Source: CAZZKE01 sp964655005
GTDB taxonomy: Bacteria; Pseudomonadota; Alphaproteobacteria; Rhodospirillales; JABHCV01
Direction of reading: 5' to 3'
Length of the DNA: 14,246 nucleotides
NCBI GenBank assembly: GCA_964655005.1
Contig: CAZZKE010000071.1
Location: 1 to 14,246, forward strand
Both the position numbers and the translations under genes were made by a program. The notes below the pieces were generated by a model that was not told the origin of the DNA, searched no databases, and saw only the letters and a program-made list of their open reading frames with translations. This document shows positions 1 through 6,373 of the stretch, piece after piece. Numbering within the stretch: position 1 is the stretch's first letter; the number at the start of each line of letters is the position of its first letter.

Positions 1-65
1 CAATTCTGGTAGTTCATTTGCCTGTTAAATACTTCATACCATACTGGACCGGTATGCGAGGACTT

Positions 66-225
66 ATACCAAGGAGTACTGATAAAGACCCATTGAGACG
101 GCTTTCCATGGTTTTCGGCAAGGAATGCCCGCCGCCGCGATGCCGGGCATCGCCAGGCGGGCATGACGCCGACCGAGAGCCCTGGAAAGCCGTCTCAATG
201 GGTCTTTATCAGTACTCCTTGGTAT
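66..225. mobile_element. MITE-like palindromic element (43-bp terminal inverted repeats)
   Basis: Bases 66-108 are the perfect reverse complement of 183-225 (43 of 43), separated by a 74-bp centre. The palindrome continues imperfectly inward: 125-133 pairs with 156-164, and 139-144 with 146-151 around a single base, so the whole unit can fold into one long hairpin. There is no transposase or credible ORF; both strands read almost the same peptide, as expected for a palindrome. TA dinucleotides lie within and just outside both ends (67-68 and 223-224 pair with each other), which would suit an element mobilised by an IS630/mariner-type transposase, but no unambiguous target duplication is visible. 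Alternatives are a large REP/BIME-type repeat or a single long hairpin. The palindrome is seen directly; the mobile nature is inferred and needs other genomic copies. Confidence 0.7.
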
Positions 226-228
226 TAT
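220..228 (+). promoter_or_regulatory. possible extended -10 at right end of palindromic element
   Basis: TGG followed by TATTAT (223-228) resembles an extended -10 element (TGn then TATAAT-like). It straddles the element's right end and points towards the small membrane ORF at 248, leaving a leader of roughly a dozen bases. No convincing -35 hexamer lies 16-18 bp upstream. The matching left end carries a similar outward-facing TGG-TATAAG on the minus strand. This is a weak prediction. Confidence 0.25.
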
Positions 229-247
229 AGCGCAAACCACAAAGATT

Positions 248-376
248 ATGAAATTGCCCACCCGAATCGTCCGATCCAATACCGCCCGGCGCAATTCGGG
301 AAAACGGCTAATGATAGTTCTGGCCTTGATCCCGGTGTTCATGTATCTGGATACCGGTAAAAAAAAGTACTCATGA
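248..376 (+). CDS. small single-TM membrane peptide, 42 aa, first gene of the oxidase-like operon
   Basis: An ATG at 248 opens a 42-codon frame ending in TGA at 374-376, which overlaps the ATG (373-375) of the DUF420 gene in an ATGA junction typical of translational coupling. The peptide has a strongly basic N-terminus (seven Lys/Arg within residues 2-20), one hydrophobic stretch at about residues 21-34, and a KKK-containing tail. This looks like a small single-pass membrane protein. Very small hydrophobic subunits are common in respiratory oxidase operons, so it may be an accessory subunit of the product of 809-2164; that is inference from context. There is no clear Shine-Dalgarno sequence before the ATG, and the frame stays open upstream into the palindromic element (back to 167), so the N-terminus could have been altered by that element. 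I do not recognise the family. Confidence 0.5.
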   Translation: MKLPTRIVRSNTARRNSGKRLMIVLALIPVFMYLDTGKKKYS

Positions 377-807
377 TGATCGATATATCAACTCTGCCCC
401 ACGTTCTGGCCATCATCAACAGCCTGACCGTAGTCACGCTGCTGGCCGGTTTCGCATATATTCGCGGCGGTGACATTATGCGCCACCGGGCCTGCATGAA
501 AACGGCGGTCGGTTTGGCGGTGCTGTTCCTGATCGTATACATCTACTACCACCTGAATTCCGGGCTGGCGAAATTCGGCGGCAGGGGCGTGATCCGGTCG
601 ATTTATTTCACCATCCTGGCCCTGCATGTTATCGGCGCGGCAGTGCTGGCGCTGATGGTCCCGGTCGTGTTGTTACGCGCCCTGCGGGAACGCTTCGAGG
701 CCCATCGGCGCCTGGCCCGATGGGCCTGGCCGCTGTGGCTTTATGTTTCGGTATCGGGTGTCGTCGTTTATGTCATGGCTGTTCGCCTGTATCCCTATGA
801 AGGTTGA
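373..807 (+). CDS. DUF420 family membrane protein
   Basis: A 144-residue protein with four predicted membrane helices (about 11-30, 43-60, 80-100 and 118-137). It matches the DUF420 family (related to B. subtilis YozB/CtaM) in its conserved features: PH near the start (H10), HR before helix 2 (H38), a YYH motif (H60), an R-x-x-YF-x-IL-x-x-H segment (H85), then HRRLARW (H111) followed by a PLWLYVSVSGVVVY last helix. The conserved histidines suggest heme or copper handling. Members are tied to assembly of heme-copper oxidases or encoded beside them, and the next gene here is such a protein, which supports the call. The start overlaps the stop of the small upstream ORF; ATG 376 is an alternative. 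The stop (805-807) is one base before the next start, so the three genes are almost certainly one operon. The precise role is unknown. Confidence 0.85.
   Translation: MMIDISTLPHVLAIINSLTVVTLLAGFAYIRGGDIMRHRACMKTAVGLAVLFLIVYIYYHLNSGLAKFGGRGVIRSIYFTILALHVIGAAVLALMVPVVLLRALRERFEAHRRLARWAWPLWLYVSVSGVVVYVMAVRLYPYEG
799..803 (+). promoter_or_regulatory. ribosome binding site deciding the start at 809
   Basis: GAAGG at 799-803 sits five bases before ATG 809. The same frame has an earlier ATG at 797 and extends back to 743, but those starts overlap the DUF420 gene and would begin upstream of or on this site. The Shine-Dalgarno match favours 809. Confidence 0.55.
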
Positions 808-808
808 A

Positions 809-2164
809 ATGGAATATCCTGCGTTGCAATTAGATACCACACCGGGGCTTCGCGGCTGGGCCGGACTGGCGGTGCTGGCGCTGGCCATTGCCGGGGTGTT
901 CGCCCTGCTGTTGGCGATTTCCCGCATACCCGGCGTCGAAAACGTCCTGCCCTGGCCGCTTGATTTCTTCAACAAGGGGCTGGTCATCCATGTCGTGTTT
1001 TCTTTCATTGTCTGGTTCATGGCCGTCTTCGGCGCTATTTTGAGCATCGTCGCCGGGCGTCTGGGATCCACCGCCTGGTATGAAAAACTGCTGCTGATAG
1101 CGGGCTACGCAAGTACCGTGATGCTGTTCGCGCCGTCATTTACGAATAACGGCGAGGCGACCCTGAACAATTATATTCCGGCCCTTACCGACCCGCTGTA
1201 TTACACGGGGCTGGCAGTGCTGGGCGGGGCAATCGGCGTGATGGCGCTGCGGGTGATCGCCGCCGCGCCGGGCAGCGGCGGGCGCTGGCGTGAGCCCTTG
1301 TGTTTCGGCGCCCTGGTTGCATCTTCGCTGTATATACTGGCGCTGATAGAGTTCGCCATTGCCGCAACGCGCCTGGCCGGAGAAGATTTTTCCTACCAAT
1401 ACAACGAAGCCCTGTTCTGGGGCGGCGGCCATACCTTGCAATTCGTCAACCTGGCCCTGCTGTTCATGGCCCTGGGGGTGTTGATGGCGCTGTCATTCGG
1501 CAGTCGCCTTGCGATCCCTGAAAAACTGCCTGTGGCGGCCTATCTGGTGCTCGCCGCAAGCGCATCCGTGGGCCTGTTCATTACCCTGAAGGAAGCCCCG
1601 GCGGGCGATGGCTATTGGACCATGTTCACCGACCTGCAATACGGCATGGCGCTGCCGAGTCTGCTGTTCGGCCTGGCCTTGCTGCTGGCGATCAGGAAAT
1701 ATCGCCACAGCGGCGGTGCCCTGCCATGGGCCGATCCGGTATTTCTGTGCCTGGCGCTTTCACCACTGGTTTTTGCGGTCGGCGGCTTCCTTGGCCTGTT
1801 CGTAGACGGCGCCGACACCCGCACCCCGGCCCATTATCACGGCGTTATCGACGGCATCAATTTAAGCTTCATGGGCCTGTTCTACGGGCTGTTCCTGCCG
1901 CTGCTGGGGCGCCGCCCGAAGCGCTCGAAAGCATTGACCGCCCAGATATGGATGTTCGGCGGCGGCCAGTTACTGGCCAGTATCGGCCTGTTCCTGGCCG
2001 GCGGTTACGGAACCCCGCGCAAAACCGCCGGGTCGGCACAGAATCTTAGCGACCTGGGCGCTATCGTCGGCATGTATTTAAATGGCATCGGCGCCCTGAT
2101 CGCCGTTGCCGGCGGCGTCATGTTTATCTGGACGGCGGCCCGGGCGTTGATCCGCAAGCAATAG
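809..2164 (+). CDS. heme-copper oxidase subunit I-like protein lacking canonical CuB ligands
   Basis: A 451-residue, very hydrophobic protein with about 12 predicted helices, of the heme-copper oxidase / NO reductase catalytic subunit superfamily (usually auto-named cbb3-type subunit I). Visible landmarks are: H61 in an early helix (low-spin heme ligand position); an FWGGGH motif with H208, at the place of the single helix-VI CuB ligand; and H342-Y-H344 followed by a glycine-rich helix, matching the helix-X pair that ligates the high-spin and low-spin hemes. What is missing is the consecutive His-His of helix VII. The aligned stretch (about residues 255-285, LKEAP then YWTMFTDLQYG and a conserved-looking LPS) has no histidine at all. 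Besides the four listed, the only other histidine (in KYRHSGG) lies in a loop. So both hemes could bind, but a normal CuB centre could not. It may be a divergent NO reductase-type enzyme with altered metal ligands, or a heme protein that is not an oxidase. It follows the DUF420 gene by one base. Confidence 0.75.
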   Translation: MEYPALQLDTTPGLRGWAGLAVLALAIAGVFALLLAISRIPGVENVLPWPLDFFNKGLVIHVVFSFIVWFMAVFGAILSIVAGRLGSTAWYEKLLLIAGYASTVMLFAPSFTNNGEATLNNYIPALTDPLYYTGLAVLGGAIGVMALRVIAAAPGSGGRWREPLCFGALVASSLYILALIEFAIAATRLAGEDFSYQYNEALFWGGGHTLQFVNLALLFMALGVLMALSFGSRLAIPEKLPVAAYLVLAASASVGLFITLKEAPAGDGYWTMFTDLQYGMALPSLLFGLALLLAIRKYRHSGGALPWADPVFLCLALSPLVFAVGGFLGLFVDGADTRTPAHYHGVIDGINLSFMGLFYGLFLPLLGRRPKRSKALTAQIWMFGGGQLLASIGLFLAGGYGTPRKTAGSAQNLSDLGAIVGMYLNGIGALIAVAGGVMFIWTAARALIRKQ

Positions 2165-2191
2165 CGCCGGATTATCGGCAGGGCCGCAATA

Positions 2192-2205
2192 ATTTATTAA
2201 TAAAT
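2192..2205. repeat. 14-bp perfect AT palindrome
   Basis: ATTTATTAATAAAT is its own reverse complement. It lies between the end of the oxidase-like gene and the putative promoter of the M23 peptidase gene, in a stretch far more AT-rich than the surrounding DNA. It could be an operator or simply an AT-rich promoter-upstream region. It is not an FNR-type site (no TTGAT-N4-ATCAA). Confidence 0.3.
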
Positions 2206-2217
2206 CTACTGATAGTG

Positions 2218-2279
2218 TTGATTCTATTGGTAAAATCGGCGTGTAATGACTTGACATACGGGTTCGCCGACTTCATTTT
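2218..2279 (+). promoter_or_regulatory. candidate promoter(s) for the M23 peptidase gene
   Basis: Two sigma70-type candidates occupy the 151-bp gap before the peptidase gene. One is TTGATT (2218-2223), 18 bp, TGTAAT (2242-2247), with a good -10. The other is a perfect TTGACA (2251-2256), 17 bp, CATTTT (2274-2279), with a poor -10. Both point to the ATG at 2316. I prefer the first. The gap contains no convincing intrinsic terminator for the upstream operon; the only hairpin, CGGC-AGG-GCCG at 2176-2186, is weak and lacks a T run. Confidence 0.35.
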
Positions 2280-2315
2280 GAGGACAAAACAATCAGGCAT
2301 CGGAACCCGACGTAA

Positions 2316-3683
2316 ATGTTACTCAGAGCAATACTCGCCGCCACTATCCTGAGCGCCGGGATATTACTGTCCGCCCGATTCGTCCTGGAAACGGCGGACG
2401 ACGACGCGCCCGGCATTGAAGCCGGCGATGACGCGACCCTGGCTATCGCCCCCATTTCGCTCGGCAATCCGGCCGCCGCCGCGGCTTTGCAGATTCGCCT
2501 GCCGGATTTGCTGGCGGGCAGCGCCGAAATTGCCGCCAACGCCCCCCGGTTTACGCAAACCCTGACGGCGGGTCGCGGCGACACCATAAGCGGCATGTTG
2601 ACCGGGGCCGGTATTCCCCGCCCCGACGCCGATGCCGCAATCACCGCGCTGCGCCGCCATTTCAACCCGGGCCGCCTGCGCCAGGGCCAGACGATCACCG
2701 TTAACTTTCAGGCCGACGGTCGGTCACTGGTCGATCCCGGCGCCGGCCTGTCGGGACGGTTTATCGGCTTGTCGCTGTTGCCCGACCCGGAAAACAGGAT
2801 TGTCGTCGCCCGCAGTGAAAGCGGCGGGTTCGATGCGGTGAAGGAAAAACGCGACCTGACCCGCAAACTGCTGCCCGCCGCCGGCACCATCACCTATAGT
2901 CTGTCGCGGGCCGGCGCCAACGCGGGCGTGCCTAATGCCGTGCTGGCCGAAATCATCCGCTTGTATTCGTGGGATGTGGATTTCCAGCGCGACATTCGCA
3001 AGGGCGATGCCTTCGAGGTCATGTACGAACGCTTTTTCGATAGCCGGGGCAAACCGGCCCGCAACGGCAATATTCTGTTCGCCGCGTTAACGCTTAGCGG
3101 CAAGCGCCACGCGGTTTATCGCTATACTGCGAAAAACCGCGAGACCGATTACTTTGACGACGAGGGCCAGAGCGCCCGCAAGGCGCTGATGCGCACTCCG
3201 ATAGACGGTGCCCGCCTGTCGTCCGGCTTCGGCAGACGCAAACACCCGGTGCTCGGTTATACGAAAATGCACAAGGGCCTGGATTTTGCCGCCCCCCGTG
3301 GCACCCCGATATACGCCGCCGGCAACGGCACGGTCGAATACGCCGGGCGCAATGGAGCCTTCGGCAATTACGTCCGCATCCGCCACAATTCCGAATATTC
3401 GACCGCCTATGCGCATATGAAGGCGGTCAATACAAGAAAAGGCCGGCGGGTGAAGCAGGGACAGGTGATCGGTTACGTCGGTTCTACCGGACGCTCGACC
3501 GGCCCGCACCTGCATTACGAAATCCTGCGCGGCAAAAAACAGGTCAACCCGTTCAGGGTTAAAATGCCTTCGGGCCGCAAGCTGAAGGGCGCCGAATTAG
3601 CCCTGTTTCAGGCGGCCCGCGCAAAAATAGATACCCAATACGCCGAGTCGACATCTACCCTGGAAGTGGCCGCCGGAGATTAG
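2316..3683 (+). CDS. M23 family murein endopeptidase (MepM/YebA-like)
   Basis: A 455-residue envelope enzyme expected to cut peptide cross-links in peptidoglycan. A hydrophobic N-terminal segment (about residues 4-20) acts as an anchor or uncleaved signal. Then follow a low-complexity Ala/Asp region, an OapA/LysM-like wall-binding domain (about 78-132, with GRGDTISGML and GQTITV), a Csd3-type N2 domain (about 190-275) and the C-terminal LytM domain (about 295-420). All M23 zinc and catalytic residues are present: H319 and D323 in MHKGLD, H367 in YAHM, and H398/H400 in PHLHYE, followed by a conserved VNP. The architecture and length match MepM-type endopeptidases. An in-frame TAA directly precedes ATG 2316, so no upstream extension is possible; the Shine-Dalgarno is weak. 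The gene converges on clpB, and its TAG (3681-3683) overlaps the clpB stop. It appears to be monocistronic. Confidence 0.93.
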   Translation: MLLRAILAATILSAGILLSARFVLETADDDAPGIEAGDDATLAIAPISLGNPAAAAALQIRLPDLLAGSAEIAANAPRFTQTLTAGRGDTISGMLTGAGIPRPDADAAITALRRHFNPGRLRQGQTITVNFQADGRSLVDPGAGLSGRFIGLSLLPDPENRIVVARSESGGFDAVKEKRDLTRKLLPAAGTITYSLSRAGANAGVPNAVLAEIIRLYSWDVDFQRDIRKGDAFEVMYERFFDSRGKPARNGNILFAALTLSGKRHAVYRYTAKNRETDYFDDEGQSARKALMRTPIDGARLSSGFGRRKHPVLGYTKMHKGLDFAAPRGTPIYAAGNGTVEYAGRNGAFGNYVRIRHNSEYSTAYAHMKAVNTRKGRRVKQGQVIGYVGSTGRSTGPHLHYEILRGKKQVNPFRVKMPSGRKLKGAELALFQAARAKIDTQYAESTSTLEVAAGD

Positions 3684-6271
3684 GCCGCTTCCGTCTTGAC
3701 GCCGTTGATTACCAGACTATCACCATCGACGGAAACACTGACCGTCTCGCCGTCCTTGATGCGGCCTTCCAGAATCAGCGAGGCCATATTATCCTGCAAG
3801 GACCGCTGGATCACCCGCTTCAGCGGCCTGGCCCCATAGACCGGATCGTAGCCGGCCTCGGCCAGCCAGTCGTGGGCGGCGCGGTCCAGTTCGAGAGTAA
3901 TACCGCGATCATCCAACAATTTGTGCAGGCGCTTTAACTGGATATCGACGATGCCGTCCATATGGCTGCGGAACAACCTGTGGAAAAGGATTATCTCGTC
4001 CAGCCGGTTCAGGAATTCCGGGCGGAAGGCGGTCCGCACGATTTCCATGACCTGCCCCCGGACCTCGGCGGAATCGTGGCCTTCCTCCTGACTGGCCAGC
4101 ACGTCGCCGCCCAGATTGGATGTCAACACGATCAAGGTATTGGTGAAATTAACGGTGCGGCCCTGGCCATCGGTCAGGCGGCCGTCGTCGAGCACTTGCA
4201 GCAAGACATTGAAGACATCGGGATGAGCCTTTTCGATTTCGTCGAACAGGATCACCTGATAAGGCCGGCGGCGGACCGCTTCGGTCAAAGCGCCGCCTTC
4301 GTCGTAACCGACATACCCCGGCGGGGCGCCGATCAGCCGGGAAACGGCGTGTTTTTCCATGTATTCCGACATATCGATACGCAGCAACGCGGCCTCGTCA
4401 TCGAACAGGAAGTCGGCCAGCGCCTTGGTCAGTTCGGTCTTGCCGACGCCGGTCGGGCCCAGGAACAGGAACGAGCCCATGGGCCGGTCGGCGTCCTGCA
4501 ATCCGGCCCGGGACCGCCGCACGGCGTTGGCCACGGCGGCCAGCGCCTCTTCCTGGCCGATAACCCGCCGGCGCAGGCTTTGTTCCATATCCAGCAGCTT
4601 TTCACGTTCGCCCTGCATCATCTTGTCAACCGGGATGCCTGTCCACCGCGAGACGATACCGGCGACATGTTCACTGCTGACGGCTTCTTCCAGCATGCGA
4701 TGGCTTTCGCCCGCCTCGGCCTCGGCAATCTGCTGTTCCAGACGCGGAATAACGTCATACTGCAACTCGCCGGCCCTGGTGTGTTCACCTTCGCGCAAGG
4801 CCTTGTCATAGGCCAGGCGCGCCTGTTCAAGCTGTTCCTTGAGCTTGGTCGCCCCGGCCATGGCGTCCTTTTCCGAAGTCCATTCCACGGTCAGCACGTT
4901 CGAACGTTCCTCCAGGTCGGCCAGTTCGCTTTCCAGTTTGACCAGGCGGTCCTTCGAGGCCTCGTCATCTTCCTTTTTCAGGGCCTCGCGCTCGATCTTC
5001 AACTGCACTATGCGGCGGTCCAACTCGTCTATTTCCTCGGGTTTGGAATCAACTTCCATACGCAACCGCGAGGCCGCCTCGTCGATCAGGTCTATCGCCT
5101 TGTCGGGCAGGAAGCGGTCGGAAATATAGCGGCTGGAAAGCGTCGCCGCCGAGACCAGGGCGGAATCGGATATCCGCACCCCATGATGCAGTTCATACTT
5201 TTCCTTGATGCCGCGTAAAATCGAAATGGTGTCCTCGACGGTCGGTTCGGCCACGAATACCGGCTGGAAACGGCGGGCCAGGGCGGCGTCCTTTTCCACA
5301 TACTTGCGATATTCATTCAATGTGGTCGCCCCGACACAGTGCAGCTCCCCCCGCGCCAATGCCGGCTTAATCAGGTTCGAGGCATCCATCGAACCTTCGG
5401 CGGCGCCGGCCCCGACCAGGGTATGCATTTCGTCAATAAACAGCACGACCTCGCCGGCCGCCGCCGTAACCTCGTTCAGGACCGCTTTCAGGCGTTCCTC
5501 AAATTCACCCCTGAACTTGGCCCCGGCGACCAGGGCGCCGAGATCCAGCACCATCAGTTTCTTGTTTTTCAGATTTTCCGGCACGTCGCCATGGACAATA
5601 CGGTTAGCCAGGCCTTCGATGATGGCGGTCTTGCCGACGCCCGGTTCACCGATCAGCACCGGGTTGTTCTTGGTTCGCCTGGACAGCACCTGGATGGTGC
5701 GGCGGATTTCCTCGTCGCGGCCAATAACCGGATCGATCTTGCCTTCGGCCGCCGCCGCCGTCAGGTCGCGGGCATATTTCTTGAGCGCGTCATAACTATC
5801 TTCGGCGGTCGCGCTGTCGGCGGTGCGGCCCTTGCGCACATGCTCGATGGCGGCATTCAAATTTTGCGCGGTGACGCCGCTGTCGGCCAGCACCCTGGCG
5901 GCGGGGGTGCCGCTGGTCAGGGCCATGGCCATCAGCAGGCGCTCGGCGGTGACGAAGCTGTCGCCCGCCTTGTCGGCTATTTCCTCGGCCTGCTCAAGCA
6001 GCTTGCCGGTTTCCGAAGACAGGAAAACCTGCCCGGCGCCGGCGCCATCGACCTTGGGCAATTTCATCAATTCGGCCGCCGTCGCGGCCAGCGCCCCCTT
6101 CGCGTCACCACCGGCGGCGGTGATCAGATTGGCGGCCAGTCCCTCTTTATCATCAAGCAGACACTTCAGTATATGCAGTGGCGCCAACTGTTGATGACTG
6201 GAACGCGAAGCCAGCGTTTGCGCCGCCTGAATAAATCCGCGTGAGCGTTCGGTGTATTTTTCGAAATCCAT
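3680..6271 (-). CDS. clpB: ATP-dependent disaggregase ClpB
   Basis: An 863-residue Hsp100 chaperone, full length for the family, that works with DnaK to extract polypeptides from cytosolic aggregates. The Clp N-domain spans about 1-145. NBD1 has Walker A GEPGVGKT at 208-215 and Walker B VLFIDE ending at D280-E281. The ClpB-specific coiled-coil middle domain runs from about 405 to 530, rich in charged heptads. NBD2 has Walker A GPTGVGKT at 605-612, the pore loop GYVGYDEGG at about 652-660 and Walker B ILFDE ending at D677-E678, followed by a C-terminal small domain. The middle domain separates it from ClpA and ClpC. The ATG at 6271 has a strong GAGGAAG site (6276-6282) four bases upstream. Transcription probably comes from the RpoH-type promoter at 6303-6332, as expected for a heat-shock gene. 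Its TAA overlaps the stop of the convergent M23 gene. Confidence 0.98.
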   Translation of the reverse strand: MDFEKYTERSRGFIQAAQTLASRSSHQQLAPLHILKCLLDDKEGLAANLITAAGGDAKGALAATAAELMKLPKVDGAGAGQVFLSSETGKLLEQAEEIADKAGDSFVTAERLLMAMALTSGTPAARVLADSGVTAQNLNAAIEHVRKGRTADSATAEDSYDALKKYARDLTAAAAEGKIDPVIGRDEEIRRTIQVLSRRTKNNPVLIGEPGVGKTAIIEGLANRIVHGDVPENLKNKKLMVLDLGALVAGAKFRGEFEERLKAVLNEVTAAAGEVVLFIDEMHTLVGAGAAEGSMDASNLIKPALARGELHCVGATTLNEYRKYVEKDAALARRFQPVFVAEPTVEDTISILRGIKEKYELHHGVRISDSALVSAATLSSRYISDRFLPDKAIDLIDEAASRLRMEVDSKPEEIDELDRRIVQLKIEREALKKEDDEASKDRLVKLESELADLEERSNVLTVEWTSEKDAMAGATKLKEQLEQARLAYDKALREGEHTRAGELQYDVIPRLEQQIAEAEAGESHRMLEEAVSSEHVAGIVSRWTGIPVDKMMQGEREKLLDMEQSLRRRVIGQEEALAAVANAVRRSRAGLQDADRPMGSFLFLGPTGVGKTELTKALADFLFDDEAALLRIDMSEYMEKHAVSRLIGAPPGYVGYDEGGALTEAVRRRPYQVILFDEIEKAHPDVFNVLLQVLDDGRLTDGQGRTVNFTNTLIVLTSNLGGDVLASQEEGHDSAEVRGQVMEIVRTAFRPEFLNRLDEIILFHRLFRSHMDGIVDIQLKRLHKLLDDRGITLELDRAAHDWLAEAGYDPVYGARPLKRVIQRSLQDNMASLILEGRIKDGETVSVSVDGDSLVINGVKTEAA

Positions 6272-6302
6272 TAAACTTCCTCGATTGATGTCTGTTTAAT
6301 AT

Positions 6303-6332
6303 TAATATGGCGCGAAAATTCGTCGCCGCAAG
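6303..6332 (-). promoter_or_regulatory. RpoH (sigma32)-type heat-shock promoter of clpB
   Basis: Read on the minus strand, CTTG (6332-6329) is followed after 18 bp by CCATATTA (6310-6303). This fits the E. coli sigma32 pattern of CTTGAAA then CCCCATnT at similar spacing, and loosely the shorter CTTG-based consensus of alphaproteobacteria. Initiation would fall near 6296, giving a leader of about 25 bases to the clpB ATG. The site lies in the 102-bp gap shared with the divergent MOSC gene. The -35 lacks the AAA extension. Confidence 0.55.
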
Positions 6333-6373
6333 CGCCCTTGACACCCGAGGTCCTTGCGAAGATTGTAAGGACC

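Noticed and set aside
35..56. CATACC/GGTATG inverted repeat left of the palindromic element
   Set aside because: A 6-bp stem with a 10-base loop; too short to separate from chance.
743..808. N-terminal extension of the oxidase-like protein to base 743
   Set aside because: It would overlap the DUF420 gene by 65 bp, and the extra residues are not family-like. The Shine-Dalgarno at 799-803 supports the start at 809.
2166..2190. Hairpins after the oxidase-like gene as an intrinsic terminator
   Set aside because: The stems are only 4 bp (GCCG/CGGC and CGGC/GCCG) and no run of T follows.
3962..5218. Plus-strand open frame of 418 codons opposite clpB
   Set aside because: It lies wholly antisense to the conserved clpB coding sequence, and its composition (Gln/Gly/His-rich) is that of a shadow frame in GC-rich DNA. 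No domain is recognisable.
5339..6244. Plus-strand open frame of 301 codons opposite the N-terminal half of clpB
   Set aside because: Antisense shadow of conserved codons; no motif, and no ribosome site worth noting.
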